Shown: positions 28,801-38,295, numbered from the stretch's first letter. The stretch: 64,000 bases of DNA from CAWIUB01 sp963839995 (GCA_963839995.1 CAWIXH010000001.1:601726-665725); one strand, 5' to 3'. Notes: generated from the letters alone by a model not told the origin. Translations and numbers: made by a program.

Positions 28801-30284
28801 GCTGGATGCGATCTACCCGATCATCTACGTCGACGCGCTGGTGGTGAAGGTCCGCGACGGCGCGCACGTGATGAACAAGGCCGCGCACATCGTCGTCGGC
28901 GTGGACACCGACGGAATCAAGCACGTGCTGGGCATCTGGGTGCAGAACGCCGAGGGCGCGAGGTTCTGGCTGCAGGTGTTCACCGAGCTGCGCAACCGCG
29001 GGGTGCGCGACGTGCTGATCGCCTGCTGCGACGGGCTTGAAGGCCTGCCCGAGGCGATCGAGACCGTCTGGCCCAAGACGGTGACCCAGACCTGCGTGGT
29101 CCACCTCATTCGGGCGGCCATGCGGTATGTGTCCTACGGCGACCGCAAGGCCGTCGCCGCCGCCCTCAAACCGATCTACACCGCGGCCACCGAAGACGCC
29201 GCCCTCGAGGCCCTCGCGGCGTTCACCGAAGGCGAGCTGGGCCGCCGCTACCCCGGCGCGGTCGGCGTCTGGGAACGCGCCTGGGAACGGTTCACCCCGT
29301 TCTTGGCCTTCCCACCGCAAGTAAGGAAGATCATCTACACGACCAATGCCATCGAAAGCCTGAACTACCAACTCCGCAAGATCATCAAGAACCGAGGGCA
29401 CTTCCCCTCCGACGAGGCGGTGGTCAAGCTGCTCTGGCTGGCCATCTGCGACATCGAGGACAAGCGCGCCCGCGCCCGGGAGAAGGAACGCCGCCGCAAG
29501 CCCGTCAACCACCGCACCGCACCCGGCCGGCTCGTCGAGGGCCAACTCGTCACCGGCTGGAAACAGGCCCTCAACGCCCTCGACATCGCCTACCCCGGCC
29601 GCCAAGATCGTCGAGATCTACGGCGGAGCCGCGCGCGCCACCCCGGCCTGCCAGATGCTCCCGCCGGACTTCCCCGGCTACCAGCCGTACTGCCCCTACT
29701 CCACCGGCCGGCCCGACGCGCCCTACGCCGGGCCCAACCTCGCCAAGGCTCAAGCGCTCGTCGCGGCCTCCGGCACCCGCGGCAGGGCGGTCACGGTAAC
29801 CGGCCCCGACGACCCGATCAGCCACGCCACCAACAGCTACCTCGTCGACGTGCTGCGCTCGCTCGGCTACGCCGCACACCTGCACGAACTCACCGAGGAC
29901 GACTACTTCGGTCTGCTCCCCGACCCCAGAGCACGGCTGCAGGTCGTCTTGGCCACCGGCTGGTTCGCTGACTACCCGGCCGCGTCCAACTTCTACCTGA
30001 ACCTCTTCTCCTGCGCCACGGGTGCTCTTGGGCCGGGAACATTCGCCGGCCGGGACTGCAACCGGGGCTTAGACGCCCTCGCCGACAAGGCGTATCACGC
30101 CGAAGGCACCGACCCCGGCGCGGCCCGCGCCACCTGGGCCGCCGTCGACCGGAAGATCACCGACTCCGCCACATTCGTCGCGCTCGTCAACCCGCTGGAA
30201 GACACCGCGGTGTCACAGCGGGTCGGCAACTATCAAAGCAGCCCCGAACTCGGGCCGCTGCTCAGCCAGATCTGGGTGCGCTGA
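25841..30284 (+). pseudogene. Membrane BTAD regulator with beta-propeller and family 5 solute-binding domains, interrupted
   Basis: From GTG 25841 the protein has an OmpR-type winged helix (LKFSTLGPLRVLQGRDAVPL), a BTAD tetratricopeptide domain (~100-255), and one transmembrane helix (~294-315, LAVAVVAVLAAGAGIAVYGA). Six or more YVTN/YncE-type blades follow (repeats like NGVWVANSGDDSIQRIDPVT) and then an SBP_bac_5 domain (VPDLATAVPRPSDGGRTYSF to PGTGPYRISQYRQGETFVLT). At 28595 an IS256 piece begins. Removing 28595-29600 restores YAVDR-AKIVEIYGGAARA and an open frame to the stop at 30284, about 1145 residues. Layout predicts cytoplasmic DNA binding coupled directly to an extracellular ligand sensor. 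Confidence 0.82.
28597..29603 (+). mobile_element. Internal 1007-bp piece of the IS256 element, without ends
   Basis: Positions 28597-29603 read the same as the reverse complement of 15837-16843 as far as I compared them. Both stretches are 1007 bases and encode the same residues, TPRLVPKGERRLAGG to NALDIAYPGR. Neither terminal repeat, neither end of the transposase gene, nor a target duplication is present. The piece sits inside the solute-binding domain of the BTAD regulator with essentially no loss of host sequence. It keeps an open frame, making an artificial 1386-codon chimera. Confidence 0.85.
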
Positions 30285-30439
30285 TCCACAGCCAGCCGCG
30301 CCACGAGCTCGCCCTCGACCTCGTCCAGCACGATCCGATGCTGAGTCATCGAGTCCCACCCGCCGACCGTCACCACCTGCTCCCCGCGCGTGTCGAAGTC
30401 GACCGTGACCCACAAGGCGCGCCGACCTCGTCTCGGCAC
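30233..30439 (-). CDS. Possible small protein fragment
   Basis: A minus-strand frame convergent with the BTAD gene and overlapping its last ~50 bases reads ALWVTVDFDTRGEQVVTVGG and RIVLDEVEGELVARLAVDQR. The periodicity looks beta-rich and coding, but upstream the likely N-terminus lies in other frames (GLDVEFDDVRAVG). It could be the end of a decayed gene. No family recognised. Confidence 0.3.
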   Translation of the reverse strand: MPRRGRRALWVTVDFDTRGEQVVTVGGWDSMTQHRIVLDEVEGELVARLAVDQRTQIWLSSGPSSGLL

Positions 30440-30808
30440 AGGCAACGGCGACCGACGGCCCGCACGTCATCGAACTCGACGTCCAGCCCTTGCGCAGCGT
30501 CGCGGTCAGGGCACGCGCCTTCCGGGACAGGTCCGCATTGCCTGAAGCCACGCCGCGACCTCACCGGCGCCAGGCTCGTCCAGCCGCCGCACCGTACACC
30601 TCCCCAGCACGCCGCCAACCCAGGCTGGCATGCCACCCAACGCGCGTACATAACAACGCGGCTTGACCAAGCGGCGTTCACCTATTGACGCGCACCGAAT
30701 CGGCGATACCCCCGTCGAGGTTGTGACGTTGCGTGCGGATCGCGAGCGGCCGTCTCACGCTGGATCCACTTGCCGCTCAATCGCGCGACCGCGGCACGGC
30801 TGACCAAG
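30440..30808. other. Gene-free stretch
   Basis: About 370 bases. Apart from possible upstream scraps of the small minus-strand frame I see nothing recognisable. Confidence 0.3.
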
Positions 30809-31728
30809 TCACACGCGAAGCTCCGCACTGAGTTGCACCGCCAGATGCACCGCCATCTCGATTTCGACGCGCCGGATAGACACGCTTTCGACGTTGATGC
30901 CGAACGGGACGCCGAGATCGCGGCAGTAGGTGATGAGGTCGGTAGCCGTGGCGAGAGCCAGCCGGTAGGACGCGTCGAGCGGGTCGGTCGCGTGTCTGAG
31001 GTCGTTCTCGATCCAGCGCGGGACGTCAACGCCGAGCCAGCGCAGGAACTCCAGGGTGCGCATCGACCCGCACACCGAGAATGTGAAGACGATGGGTGCG
31101 ACGCCGGTGCCGCGCTCGGCGCACGCGTAGTGGTAGTCGGAGACCAGGTTCTTCGCCGCGTTGATGTCGTAGACGACCTGGGTCACGAAGAAGCGGTTGC
31201 CCGCGTCCTGCTTCGCCAGCAGTCGCAGATGTTCGTCGTCGCGCCGACTGTGCCGCTCGGGTATCGCGACACCGCCCACCAACAACGCCGGGTTCGCTTC
31301 GCGGCTCAGTGCCTGCGCCTGCGTCAATGACGTCTGTGACCGGCTTCCGCGGCTGGCCGCTCCGACCAGCACCGTCATCACCCGCGAAGGATCTTGCTCC
31401 TCGAACCAGGCCCGCAGCTGCGCAGGTGAGTACTTGCCCACCGCGCGGTAGACGATCACCGGGGCTGCCCAGTTAGTGAGGTTGTCGGCGAGGAAGGCCG
31501 CCGGGTCAAGGGTCGGCATGAACGGGAAGGGCCGCTGCGCCGGGTTGCGCGCCGCTTCGTCGGCGAGGTCGTAAAGGATTAACCCATCGACGTCCAAGGG
31601 CCCGAGGCGAGCGAGGGTGGCGTCGGCGATCTCTTGCGCCCGGTCGCCGGCGCTGGCTGCGCGCGGCGGTGTCAACGCAACAGGAGGAACTCTCCCGACC
31701 CGCTGGCAATCCGGTCGGCCAAACTCAT
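30809..31728 (-). pseudogene. Methylenetetrahydrofolate reductase-like protein, frameshifted near its start
   Basis: From ATG 31728 the reading MSLADRIASGSGEFLLL matches the N-terminus of actinobacterial MetF-superfamily proteins. One missing base near 31680 then shifts the frame, and the rest continues as ALTPPRAASAGDRAQEIADA. The TIM-barrel body is intact: DVDGLILYDLADEAARNPAQ, RVMTVLVGAASRGSRSQTSL, ALLVGGVAIPERHSRRDDEH, FFVTQVVYDINAAKNLVSDY and GTGVAPIVFTFSVCGSMRTL. The substrate may differ from methylene-THF. Either a pseudogene by one deletion or a sequencing error. Confidence 0.75.
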
Positions 31729-31973
31729 GATCGGCAATGTAACGGCTCGCAAGAAGCCGCCATGCGCGACCTTCGGCCATATTGGGAAGCGCTTACGAGC
31801 GACTCGCTTTGCATCGGCCGCACATAATCACCCACACAGGGACGGACAACGCACCCCGAAGTCCGCGAAGTAATCGGCGCTCGCGCGGGTCTGCTCGGTC
31901 ACGGCAGGTGATCGCATCGCCGGCTTGAGCCACATTGGTCGCACTCGGGTGACAGGGTTCGACGGACCGATGT

Positions 31974-32760
31974 TCATTGTTGATCATCGGGGTCGTCCAG
32001 CACCGAGCTTGGCAGCGGCCACGCCAAGCGCAGCGTTCCACCAGCGGGCGTGCTCATCCATCGCCGCTGAACAATCCGGACATCTCGGATGGCCGTCGCG
32101 ATGGTGTCGTCACTGACGCGGCTGAGCATCGCCTCGAGCTCCGGGGTTGCTTGACGGGCCACGCGTTCGCGAACCCCGGCCGGGGTGTCCGGACCATCAC
32201 CCCAGCGGTTCACCACCGCGCTCGTGACGATCTTGGCCAGGCGGTGCCCGGCACTGAGCCACTCCTCGGTGCGGGCACCGGTCGCGGATCCGGAGACGAT
32301 GCGACCAGTCTTTCGCCGCTTCGGATCACGAGCGGTCGTAGCCCGGGCTGCGGCGCCATGTCGACCGGCAGCGAGCTCACCCCACAACCCGTCTTGGATA
32401 TCGAACGCTGACTCGACGACCAGGTGCGGAAGATCGTGCACGACGTGAATCGGACCGCGCCGCGTTGCGTCGTCCACCGTCAGGTAGGCCCGATCGTCGT
32501 CGCCCTCCCGCAGGCGCTTGACCAGGGTGATCTCCACCAAGGCAGGCTCGCGGCATGGTGTCGACCCAGCAACCAGCAGCGGCCGCATCACCATCTGGCG
32601 CACCCGCGCCGGGTCTGCCCCGCCTACGGATTCCGTTACAGCAACCGCGGGTGCGACGGTCGAGGAGGAGATGGCGCCACCGGTCACCCCGACTCGTAGT
32701 CCGAGGGCGGCGCGCCTGTTCGCCGTCGTCGAGCTGGGAGAACATGGACACCGCCAGCAC
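31974..32760 (-). CDS. Unrecognised protein, probably frameshifted
   Basis: The convincing part runs from ATG 32594 to the stop at 31974 (206 residues): VEITLVKRLREGDDDRAYLT, VVHDLPHLVVESAFDIQDGL, RDPKRRKTGRIVSGSATGA and GTLRLAWPLPSSVLDD. An open stretch upstream in the same frame (GLRVGVTGGAISSSTVAPAV) seems to belong to it. The likely N-terminus (MFSQLDDGEQAR, from GTG 32760 or ATG 32745) is in another frame, implying a one-base shift near 32727. No domain recognised. It is divergent from the VOC gene at 32775. Confidence 0.5.
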
Positions 32761-32774
32761 CCGCGGGAGGCCGC

Positions 32775-33230
32775 GTGTTGATCAGCCGTACCACCGGCTC
32801 GGCCAGCGTTGTCCCGGAATTGGTCTATTCCGACGTGGATGAAGCCGTCGTCTGGCTGTGCGAGACCTTCGGCTTCATCGAGCTGTGGCGCGCCGGCGGG
32901 CACCGCGCCCGCGTCGCGTTCGGCAACGGCGTGCTGATCATCGCCGACGCCGATGCCCAGTACGGGCGGGCGGTTCCGCAGTGCGGCGACGTGCGCAGCC
33001 ACGCGGTGATGGTCAAGGTAGAGGACGTCGACGCACACCACGAGCACGCGCTGCAGCGGGGAGCGCGGATTCTGAGCCCACCCACCGACTACCCATACGG
33101 CGAACGGCAGTACTCCGTGGAGGACCTGGCCGGGCACCGCTGGACCTTCACCCAAGCCATCGCCGACCTCGCCCCCGAGGACTGGGGCGGGACGCCGCAG
33201 GAACCCGTCGGCGTTCAACCCGCGCGGTAG
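32775..33230 (+). CDS. VOC-family (glyoxalase-like) protein
   Basis: 151 residues from GTG 32775, preceded by GGGAGG. A single glyoxalase/dioxygenase fold: VPELVYSDVDEAVVWLCETF, RARVAFGNGVLIIADADAQY, SHAVMVKVEDVDAHHEHALQ and the closing RQYSVEDLAGHRWTFTQAIA. Resembles PhnB/bleomycin-resistance-type VOC proteins; the substrate cannot be predicted. The divergent neighbour starts only ~15 bases away. Confidence 0.88.
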   Translation: MLISRTTGSASVVPELVYSDVDEAVVWLCETFGFIELWRAGGHRARVAFGNGVLIIADADAQYGRAVPQCGDVRSHAVMVKVEDVDAHHEHALQRGARILSPPTDYPYGERQYSVEDLAGHRWTFTQAIADLAPEDWGGTPQEPVGVQPAR

Positions 33231-33641
33231 CGCGACGCCACCACGCGTGCGCGACCGTCGGGCCCACTCGCTCACGTCATCGGTACCCGGACTGGGCCAG
33301 GGCCGAAGTCGACCGCTGGGGTGAAAATGACTCACGCCGCCTCGGGTCGGTGACAGACAATCCCGTCGGGCTACGCATCCGCCCCAGCCCTCCTACATCA
33401 CGCGGTATTCGGCGTACCCGTCGTCGATCCGCCTGGTGAAGCGAACGCCGACGGCGCTCGCGGAGCGTAACCGGGCGACGATCTCGCCCGGATGGTCGTT
33501 CCGGGCGGTGCCTAGCCGTTGATCAACTACCGCGAATAGCGTAGGTGAGTTGCTCAGTGCGACGTCATGACGGGCCACGCCGCGAAGTTGGTCCGGCATT
33601 CGCCCGCCATGGATCGGGGGCTGACCACGCGGCCCGGCGGC
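33231..33641. other. Gene-free stretch
   Basis: About 410 bases before the ISL3 remnant. No recognisable gene or repeat. Confidence 0.35.
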
Positions 33642-34491
33642 TGTGACCTTCGACTCTGTTCGCCGATGTCCGCCGCTGCGCACGCTCGAACCGTGGGACA
33701 CCGGCTTCGTTGACCTGGCGGTGATCAGGGGCTGCTTGGGCAGGTCGAAGGTCGTACCAGCCGCTGCGTGGTGGCTTGGCTCGAGGCCCGCACTCCGGCC
33801 TTCCGCGAAGCCATCCGTTACGTGGCGATCGACCCCGCCGCGCCGTACGCGCACGTCGTCACCAGTCTGCGCGAGGATGGCACCCGGTTGCTGCCCAACG
33901 CCACTGTCGTGGTCGATCACTTCCATCTGGTCACGCTGGCCAACGATGCGCTGACCAAGGTGCGGCGCCGTGTGACCTGGCAGCAAGAGGGCCGCCGCGG
34001 TCGCAAGGTCGACCCGGCGTGGGCCAACCGGCGCCGGCTGCTGTGCGCACGCGAACGCCTATCCGAGAAGGCCTTCGCGGCGATGTGGAACGCCTTGATC
34101 GACGCCGACCCGTCGGCTCAGATCCTCACCGAGTGGATCGCGAAGGAGGAGCTTCGCGTGCTGCTGGCCCTCGCCCGGACCGGTGTGCACCGCGACCAGC
34201 TCCGTCACCGTCTCGACGTGTTCCACCGCTGGTGCGCCGCTGCCGACATCGACGAACTGCACCCCCTCGCGGCCACCGTCGAAACGTGGTGGCCCGCCAT
34301 CGAGGCATTCCGCAGCACCGGCACCACGAACGCCAGAACCGAGGGCGTCAACCGGCTCGTCAAGCAGGTAAAACGGCTCGGCCTGCGGCTTCCGAAATAC
34401 AGCCAACAGCCATCGCAGGATCCGGTTCCACTGCACCCGCACCCAGCGGGCAGCGACAGCGACTTCAACAGCTCTGCCCGCTCAAAATTGA
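33642..34491 (+). pseudogene. ISL3-family transposase remnant
   Basis: The DDE domain of an ISL3 transposase is visible in pieces. WDTGFVDLA lies in one frame; after a shift near 33718 DQGLLGQVEGRTSRCVVAWL follows, then IRYVAIDPAAPYAHVVTSLR, TVVVDHFHLVTLANDALTKV and TGTTNARTEGVNRLVKQVKR. A second shift near 34380 moves the normal tail (CGFRNTANSHRRIRFHCTRT) to another frame, ending at 34491. The N-terminal zinc-ribbon and helix-turn-helix parts are missing. Unrelated in sequence detail to the ISL3 copy at 42125. Confidence 0.78.
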
Positions 34492-34591
34492 AGAGCCGTC
34501 ATCGCGAGGCGCTTTGCTGGCCACGGTCGCTGCGTTCCACCTGCCTGCATCGCATCGAGGTCGGTGGACTCCCGACCGTTCAAGTAGCCGA

Positions 34592-34762
34592 TCACCGATG
34601 GGGTCGCGCCGAGGTGCGGCCGTGGCGGAAACCGCCGCCGATCAGCGTGGCCACGAATAGGATGCAGGCGATCACAAACAGCCAGAACAGGCCGTGGACC
34701 ACGAAGCCGATCAGGCCGGCGATGACCCAGAGGAGGATGAGCAGCAGGAACAGGGCGAGCAT
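34592..34762 (-). CDS. Small hydrophobic membrane protein, 56 residues
   Basis: ATG 34762 follows a strong AAGGAGGC site. The product MLALFLLLILLWVIAGLIGF continues with VVHGLFWLFVIACILFVATL and a short basic tail (FRHGRTSARPHR), so two transmembrane helices form a hairpin. It resembles the small hydrophobic stress-associated proteins that often accompany PRC-barrel genes in actinobacteria, and a PRC-barrel gene lies 40 bases upstream on the same strand. Confidence 0.65.
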   Translation of the reverse strand: MLALFLLLILLWVIAGLIGFVVHGLFWLFVIACILFVATLIGGGFRHGRTSARPHR

Positions 34763-34802
34763 GATGCCGCCTCCTTAGGTTGTGGACAGTGTTTCCGGCC
34801 GC

Positions 34803-35159
34803 TCAGCGTCTAGCGAGGCGGCGCTCGCCGGTGGCCCCGGGCTGGTAGGGCAGGTCGTAGTGTTCGAATACGGCCGGTTCGTCCGCGGCGGTGAGTTCGC
34901 CGTCGGTGTCGATTGACGGGGCATGTTCGACTCGCCTTTTGCGGTAGGCGACCTTGACGTAGCGCGGCGCGACGACCGCGGAGATCAGCGGCACGAACAC
35001 CAGCCGGTGCCGGCCGATCATGCCGATTTTGACGGTAGCGAAGCTGGGTTGGTCGGTCGCTGTGTCGAAGTACACCGCTTCGAGCGTGCCGATCTTGGCG
35101 CCGTCCGGGTCGACGATGTCATGCTCGCGCCAGTCGCGTATGTTCTCGGCCTCGAACAC
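34803..35159 (-). CDS. PRC-barrel domain protein
   Basis: 118 residues. The PRC-barrel core is seen in IRDWREHDIVDPDGAKIGTL, EAVYFDTATDQPSFATVKIG and RLVFVPLISAVVAPRYVKVA. An acidic C-terminal tail (DGELTAADEPAVFEHYDLPY) follows. PRC-barrel proteins of this length in actinobacteria are general stress or photosystem-like small proteins of unknown biochemistry. Likely cotranscribed with the small hydrophobic protein downstream. The unclassified IS begins about 90 bases upstream of its start. Confidence 0.85.
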   Translation of the reverse strand: MFEAENIRDWREHDIVDPDGAKIGTLEAVYFDTATDQPSFATVKIGMIGRHRLVFVPLISAVVAPRYVKVAYRKRRVEHAPSIDTDGELTAADEPAVFEHYDLPYQPGATGERRLARR

Positions 35160-35246
35160 CAGCCACCTCTCCGGCTACCTCGGCGACCAGGCCCCGGGCG
35201 CTGCCCGCGGCTCGAAACCTATCGACCACTCACGACGTGAGTCTAA

Positions 35247-37318
35247 CCTCGATCTTCGGGAACGCGCGGCTGGCGGATTCCGGGAGTTCTTGTGCCTTCG
35301 ACCGGTGAAGAGTCCCAGGTCAGGCGGCTGCCGCTCGACTTTCGCCCCTCGCCTTGTAGGGGATCTATCTGAACCACGAGAGTGGCTCGCTGGCGTCGTA
35401 ACCAGTGGCTTCCGGGTTGCGTGGATCCGCGGACGGCAAGATTTCCCTGTTTCCAGAAGTATTCGCCGCGCCGCGTCGTTGAGGTCCACTCGATGTCTCG
35501 ATTACAGCACTACGATAGTCCACAATGATTCCAGAAGACCACCTACAGCTATGAGGGCCGGGGCCGAGTACTTCGCCGAGCCGTCCGCGCCGGCGCAGCG
35601 CCGCTACGAGGCCCTGCGCGCCTACTTCGTCGAGGAGGCCGCGGCGGCCGAGGTGGCCGCTCGTTTCGGCTACTCGGTGTCGACCGTGCACCAGCTGGCC
35701 GCGGAACTGCGCGCCGGGCGCACCGAGTTCTTCCGCTCCTCCAAGCCCGGCCCGAAGGGCCCGCGCAAGTTCGCGACGATCCGCGACCGGGTGCTAGCGC
35801 TGCGCGCGGCCGACCGCTCGGTGACCGAGATCGCCGCGGCGCTGCACGCCGAGGGATCACCGGCGTCCGCGCAGACAGTGTGGGCGATCCTGCACGCGGA
35901 AGGCATCCAGCGGCTGGGGCGCCTACGCCCCGGCGGGGCCGCGCCGCGCACCGAGCCGGTCAAGGCGCGCGCCCTGGCGGACTGGCCGACCGGGGCGAGT
36001 TGGCCCTGCGACCACGCTGGCCTGTATCTGCTGATGCCGGCCATGGCCGAACTCGGCTTCGACGGCCTGGTCTCCGCGGCGCGTTATCCCGGCACCTCTG
36101 TGCTCTCCCCGTTCCATTCCGTGGGGTCGCACCTGCTGCTCAAGTGCTCCCGCCGCGGACGGGCCGCGAACGCCTTCCCGCTCGGCGCCGACCCCGGTCT
36201 CGGGCTCCTGCTCGGGCTCAGCGCGTTGCCCAAGGCCACCCACCTGACCAGCTACTCCTACCGGGTCAGGCGCTCCTCGAACGTCTCCTTCCTGGAAGGC
36301 CTCGCGCGGCGCTGCTCGCAGGTCGGCCTCTACTCGGGCCAGGCCGGGTTCAACCTGGACTTCCACGCCATCCGCCACCACGGGCAGGAGGTCCCGCTGG
36401 AGAAGCACTACGTGCCCACCCGCTCGCAGCGGACCCGCTCGGTGCTGACGTTCTTCGCCCAGGACCACGCCTCGACGGAGATGGTCTACGCCAACGCCGA
36501 CCTGACCAAAGCCGAGCAGGCGGGCGAGGTGCTCGCCTTCGCCGAGTACTGGCAACGCGTGTCTGGCAGAGACCCAGGGCTGCTGTGCTTCGACTCCCAG
36601 CTCACCACCTACGCCATGCTCGACGAGCTGTGCGCCCGGGGCATCACCTTCCTGACCCTGCGCCAGCGAGGCAAGAACGTGCTCCAGGCGCTCGCCACAC
36701 TGCCCCCCTCCGCGTGGACGACCCACACCATCAAGCGCTCCGGGCGCTACCGCCGCCCCCACATCCACGAACAGGTCGTGCGCCTCAACGGCGTGCAGCA
36801 TCCGCTGCGCCAGATCGCCGTGCGCAACATCGGGCACGAGGAACCGACCCTGCTCATCACCAACGACCTCGCCGCGACCGCCGGCAAGGACCTGTTCGCC
36901 CGCTACGCGGAGCGGATGATCATCGAAAACGAACTCGACGCCGACATCTCCGGGTTCCACCTCAACGCGCTGTCCTCAGGGCTTCCCCTCAACGTCGACC
37001 TCGACACCACCCTCACCGTGGCAGCCGGCAACTGCTACCGACTTCTCGCGCGCACCCTCCCGCGCTACGAACTGGCCACACCCGACCGGATCTGGCGCCA
37101 CTTCCTCGACAACACCGGGACCGTGACCGTGGCCGACGACCACGTACGCGTCGACCTCGCGCTACGCACCTACACACCCGTCCTGATCGACGCCGGCTTC
37201 CCCGAACTCGACATCCCCATCCCATGGTGGGCAGGGCGCAAACTCCGATTCGGCTTCCCGCCGCGCTGAACCTCAGCAGTCCAAAACCTCAGGGGAACTA
37301 CCTTCCCGAGGATCGAGG
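35247..37318 (+). mobile_element. Unclassified insertion sequence, complete, with CTAA target duplication
   Basis: The 2072-bp element has imperfect ends: CCTCGATCTTCGGGAA inward from 35247 and CCTCGATCCTCGGGAA inward from 37318. It is flanked by CTAA at 35243-35246 and 37319-37322. The right duplicate coincides with the last codon and stop codon of an Asp23-type gene, so that gene stays intact. One transposase gene is carried on the plus strand. Confidence 0.85.
35551..37269 (+). CDS. DDE transposase, family not assigned (IS4/ISNCY-like)
   Basis: 572 residues from ATG 35551. An N-terminal helix-turn-helix region (VAARFGYSVSTVHQLAAELR, then DRSVTEIAAALHAEGSPASA) precedes a DDE-type domain. 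Probable catalytic residues lie in NLDFHAIRHHGQEVPLEKHY, LLCFDSQLTTYAMLDELCAR and RYAERMIIENELDADISGFH. The protein is full length. I cannot place it in a named IS family with certainty; the spacing resembles IS4-superfamily elements. Confidence 0.78.
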   Translation: MRAGAEYFAEPSAPAQRRYEALRAYFVEEAAAAEVAARFGYSVSTVHQLAAELRAGRTEFFRSSKPGPKGPRKFATIRDRVLALRAADRSVTEIAAALHAEGSPASAQTVWAILHAEGIQRLGRLRPGGAAPRTEPVKARALADWPTGASWPCDHAGLYLLMPAMAELGFDGLVSAARYPGTSVLSPFHSVGSHLLLKCSRRGRAANAFPLGADPGLGLLLGLSALPKATHLTSYSYRVRRSSNVSFLEGLARRCSQVGLYSGQAGFNLDFHAIRHHGQEVPLEKHYVPTRSQRTRSVLTFFAQDHASTEMVYANADLTKAEQAGEVLAFAEYWQRVSGRDPGLLCFDSQLTTYAMLDELCARGITFLTLRQRGKNVLQALATLPPSAWTTHTIKRSGRYRRPHIHEQVVRLNGVQHPLRQIAVRNIGHEEPTLLITNDLAATAGKDLFARYAERMIIENELDADISGFHLNALSSGLPLNVDLDTTLTVAAGNCYRLLARTLPRYELATPDRIWRHFLDNTGTVTVADDHVRVDLALRTYTPVLIDAGFPELDIPIPWWAGRKLRFGFPPR

Positions 37319-37714
37319 CTAATGGTCTTGGTCAGGACTGGGTTCGACGTCGGTGACCAGGATGGACACTGTCGGGGTGATGCCGGTGTACTGGTTGATG
37401 GCGGCGAGCACACCGCGTTGGACGGCTTCGGCGACGGCGAGGGCGCTGTGGTCGTGGTAGGCGACGAACCGGATCTTGATGAGCGGAGCGCCGTCGGTGC
37501 TGTCGACGGTGACGCCGTCGGTTGCCTGGTCGTTGGCGTGTGCGACGCCGATGGCGGATCGGAGTGCGGCGGTCACGCTGTGTGTCAAGTCGGGTTGCAG
37601 TCGGGCCACGCCGCCGATCGAGCGGGCGTGATGCGCAGCCAGTTTGGCCAGGACGAGATCGTCGATGACCAGCGTGGGCTGCTCGGAGGGCCCGTGGGAT
37701 CGGGTGTTGCTCAC
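37319..37714 (-). CDS. Asp23/Gls24-type envelope stress protein
   Basis: 131 residues from GTG 37714, which overlaps the stop of the upstream zinc-finger gene (GTGA). The fold is recognisable as Asp23: VIDDLVLAKLAAHHARSIGG, SAIGVAHANDQATDGVTVDS, and the strand-helix-strand LIKIRFVAYHDHSALAVAEA with QRGVLAAINQYTGITPTVSI. Asp23 proteins lie under the membrane and respond to envelope stress. Third gene of the ECF sigma operon. An IS has inserted exactly at its stop codon without damaging it. Confidence 0.8.
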   Translation of the reverse strand: MSNTRSHGPSEQPTLVIDDLVLAKLAAHHARSIGGVARLQPDLTHSVTAALRSAIGVAHANDQATDGVTVDSTDGAPLIKIRFVAYHDHSALAVAEAVQRGVLAAINQYTGITPTVSILVTDVEPSPDQDH

Positions 37715-38295
37715 CGACCATCGCCGCCGGGGAGGTGGACGTCGACAACGGCGAGGTTGACCCGGCGGATCTGAAGCCCGAACAGCTCCCCGCAGGCGTC
37801 GATCACTCTGCGGCGGAGCTGATCGGTGGTGGAGATGATGTCGCTGTTGTAGGCGAGGCTGAGACTGAGGTGCACCGACAGGTCCGGTTGGGCGCTGCGC
37901 TTTCTGCCGGCGGGGGCCGGCGTGGCGTCCTCCACCCGGGAGGTGCGGACCCGCACGCCCGGGAGGTTGTCGAGGGTGAAGCGCAAGGCGTTGCCCACGG
38001 CGTGCTCGGTAACGGCGGCGGGGCCGGCCGGCGAGGGCATCGCCAGTTGCCGGCTGGGGCGCAGTTCGGCGCGGACGCGGCGCATCAGCGCGGGAAGGAG
38101 ACTGTCGGGGGGCTGAATCGGTTGGGCGGCCAGTGCTCGACCGGCGCGGCGGAGGACCGCGTCGTCGGCGATCACCGCGGCGCAATAGGGGCAGCTGCCG
38201 GCGTGTGCGTCCAGATGCCCGGCCCGGGCGTGGTCGGCCACAGTCAGCGGGTCGCGTCCACATGGCAGCCGGTCGGGGGCGGGGTTTAGCGCCAT
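37711..38295 (-). CDS. Zinc-binding anti-sigma-type domain fused to an Asp23-like domain
   Basis: 194 residues. The N-terminus carries HAGSCPYC, with His31, Cys35 and Cys38 in the H-x3-C-x2-C spacing of zinc-binding anti-sigma (ZAS) domains. No transmembrane helix follows. Instead the C-terminal half (~80-194) reads HAVGNALRFTLDNLPGVRVR, LSVHLSLSLAYNSDIISTTD and LFGLQIRRVNLAVVDVHLPG, which matches the Asp23 strand-helix pattern. The start overlaps the end of the ECF sigma gene. The obvious inference is an anti-sigma factor whose sensor part is an envelope-stress Asp23 module; binding to the sigma factor is not shown by the sequence. Confidence 0.75.
   Translation of the reverse strand: MALNPAPDRLPCGRDPLTVADHARAGHLDAHAGSCPYCAAVIADDAVLRRAGRALAAQPIQPPDSLLPALMRRVRAELRPSRQLAMPSPAGPAAVTEHAVGNALRFTLDNLPGVRVRTSRVEDATPAPAGRKRSAQPDLSVHLSLSLAYNSDIISTTDQLRRRVIDACGELFGLQIRRVNLAVVDVHLPGGDGR

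Noticed and set aside
27830..29605. 591-codon minus-strand frame across the regulator and IS piece
   Set aside because: Shadow frame of the regulator and transposase; no family resemblance.
25811..29971. 1386-codon frame as a natural regulator-transposase fusion protein
   Set aside because: The transposase part is a headless and tailless copy of the IS256 at 15837-16843, and the true solute-binding domain resumes in another frame at ~29601.
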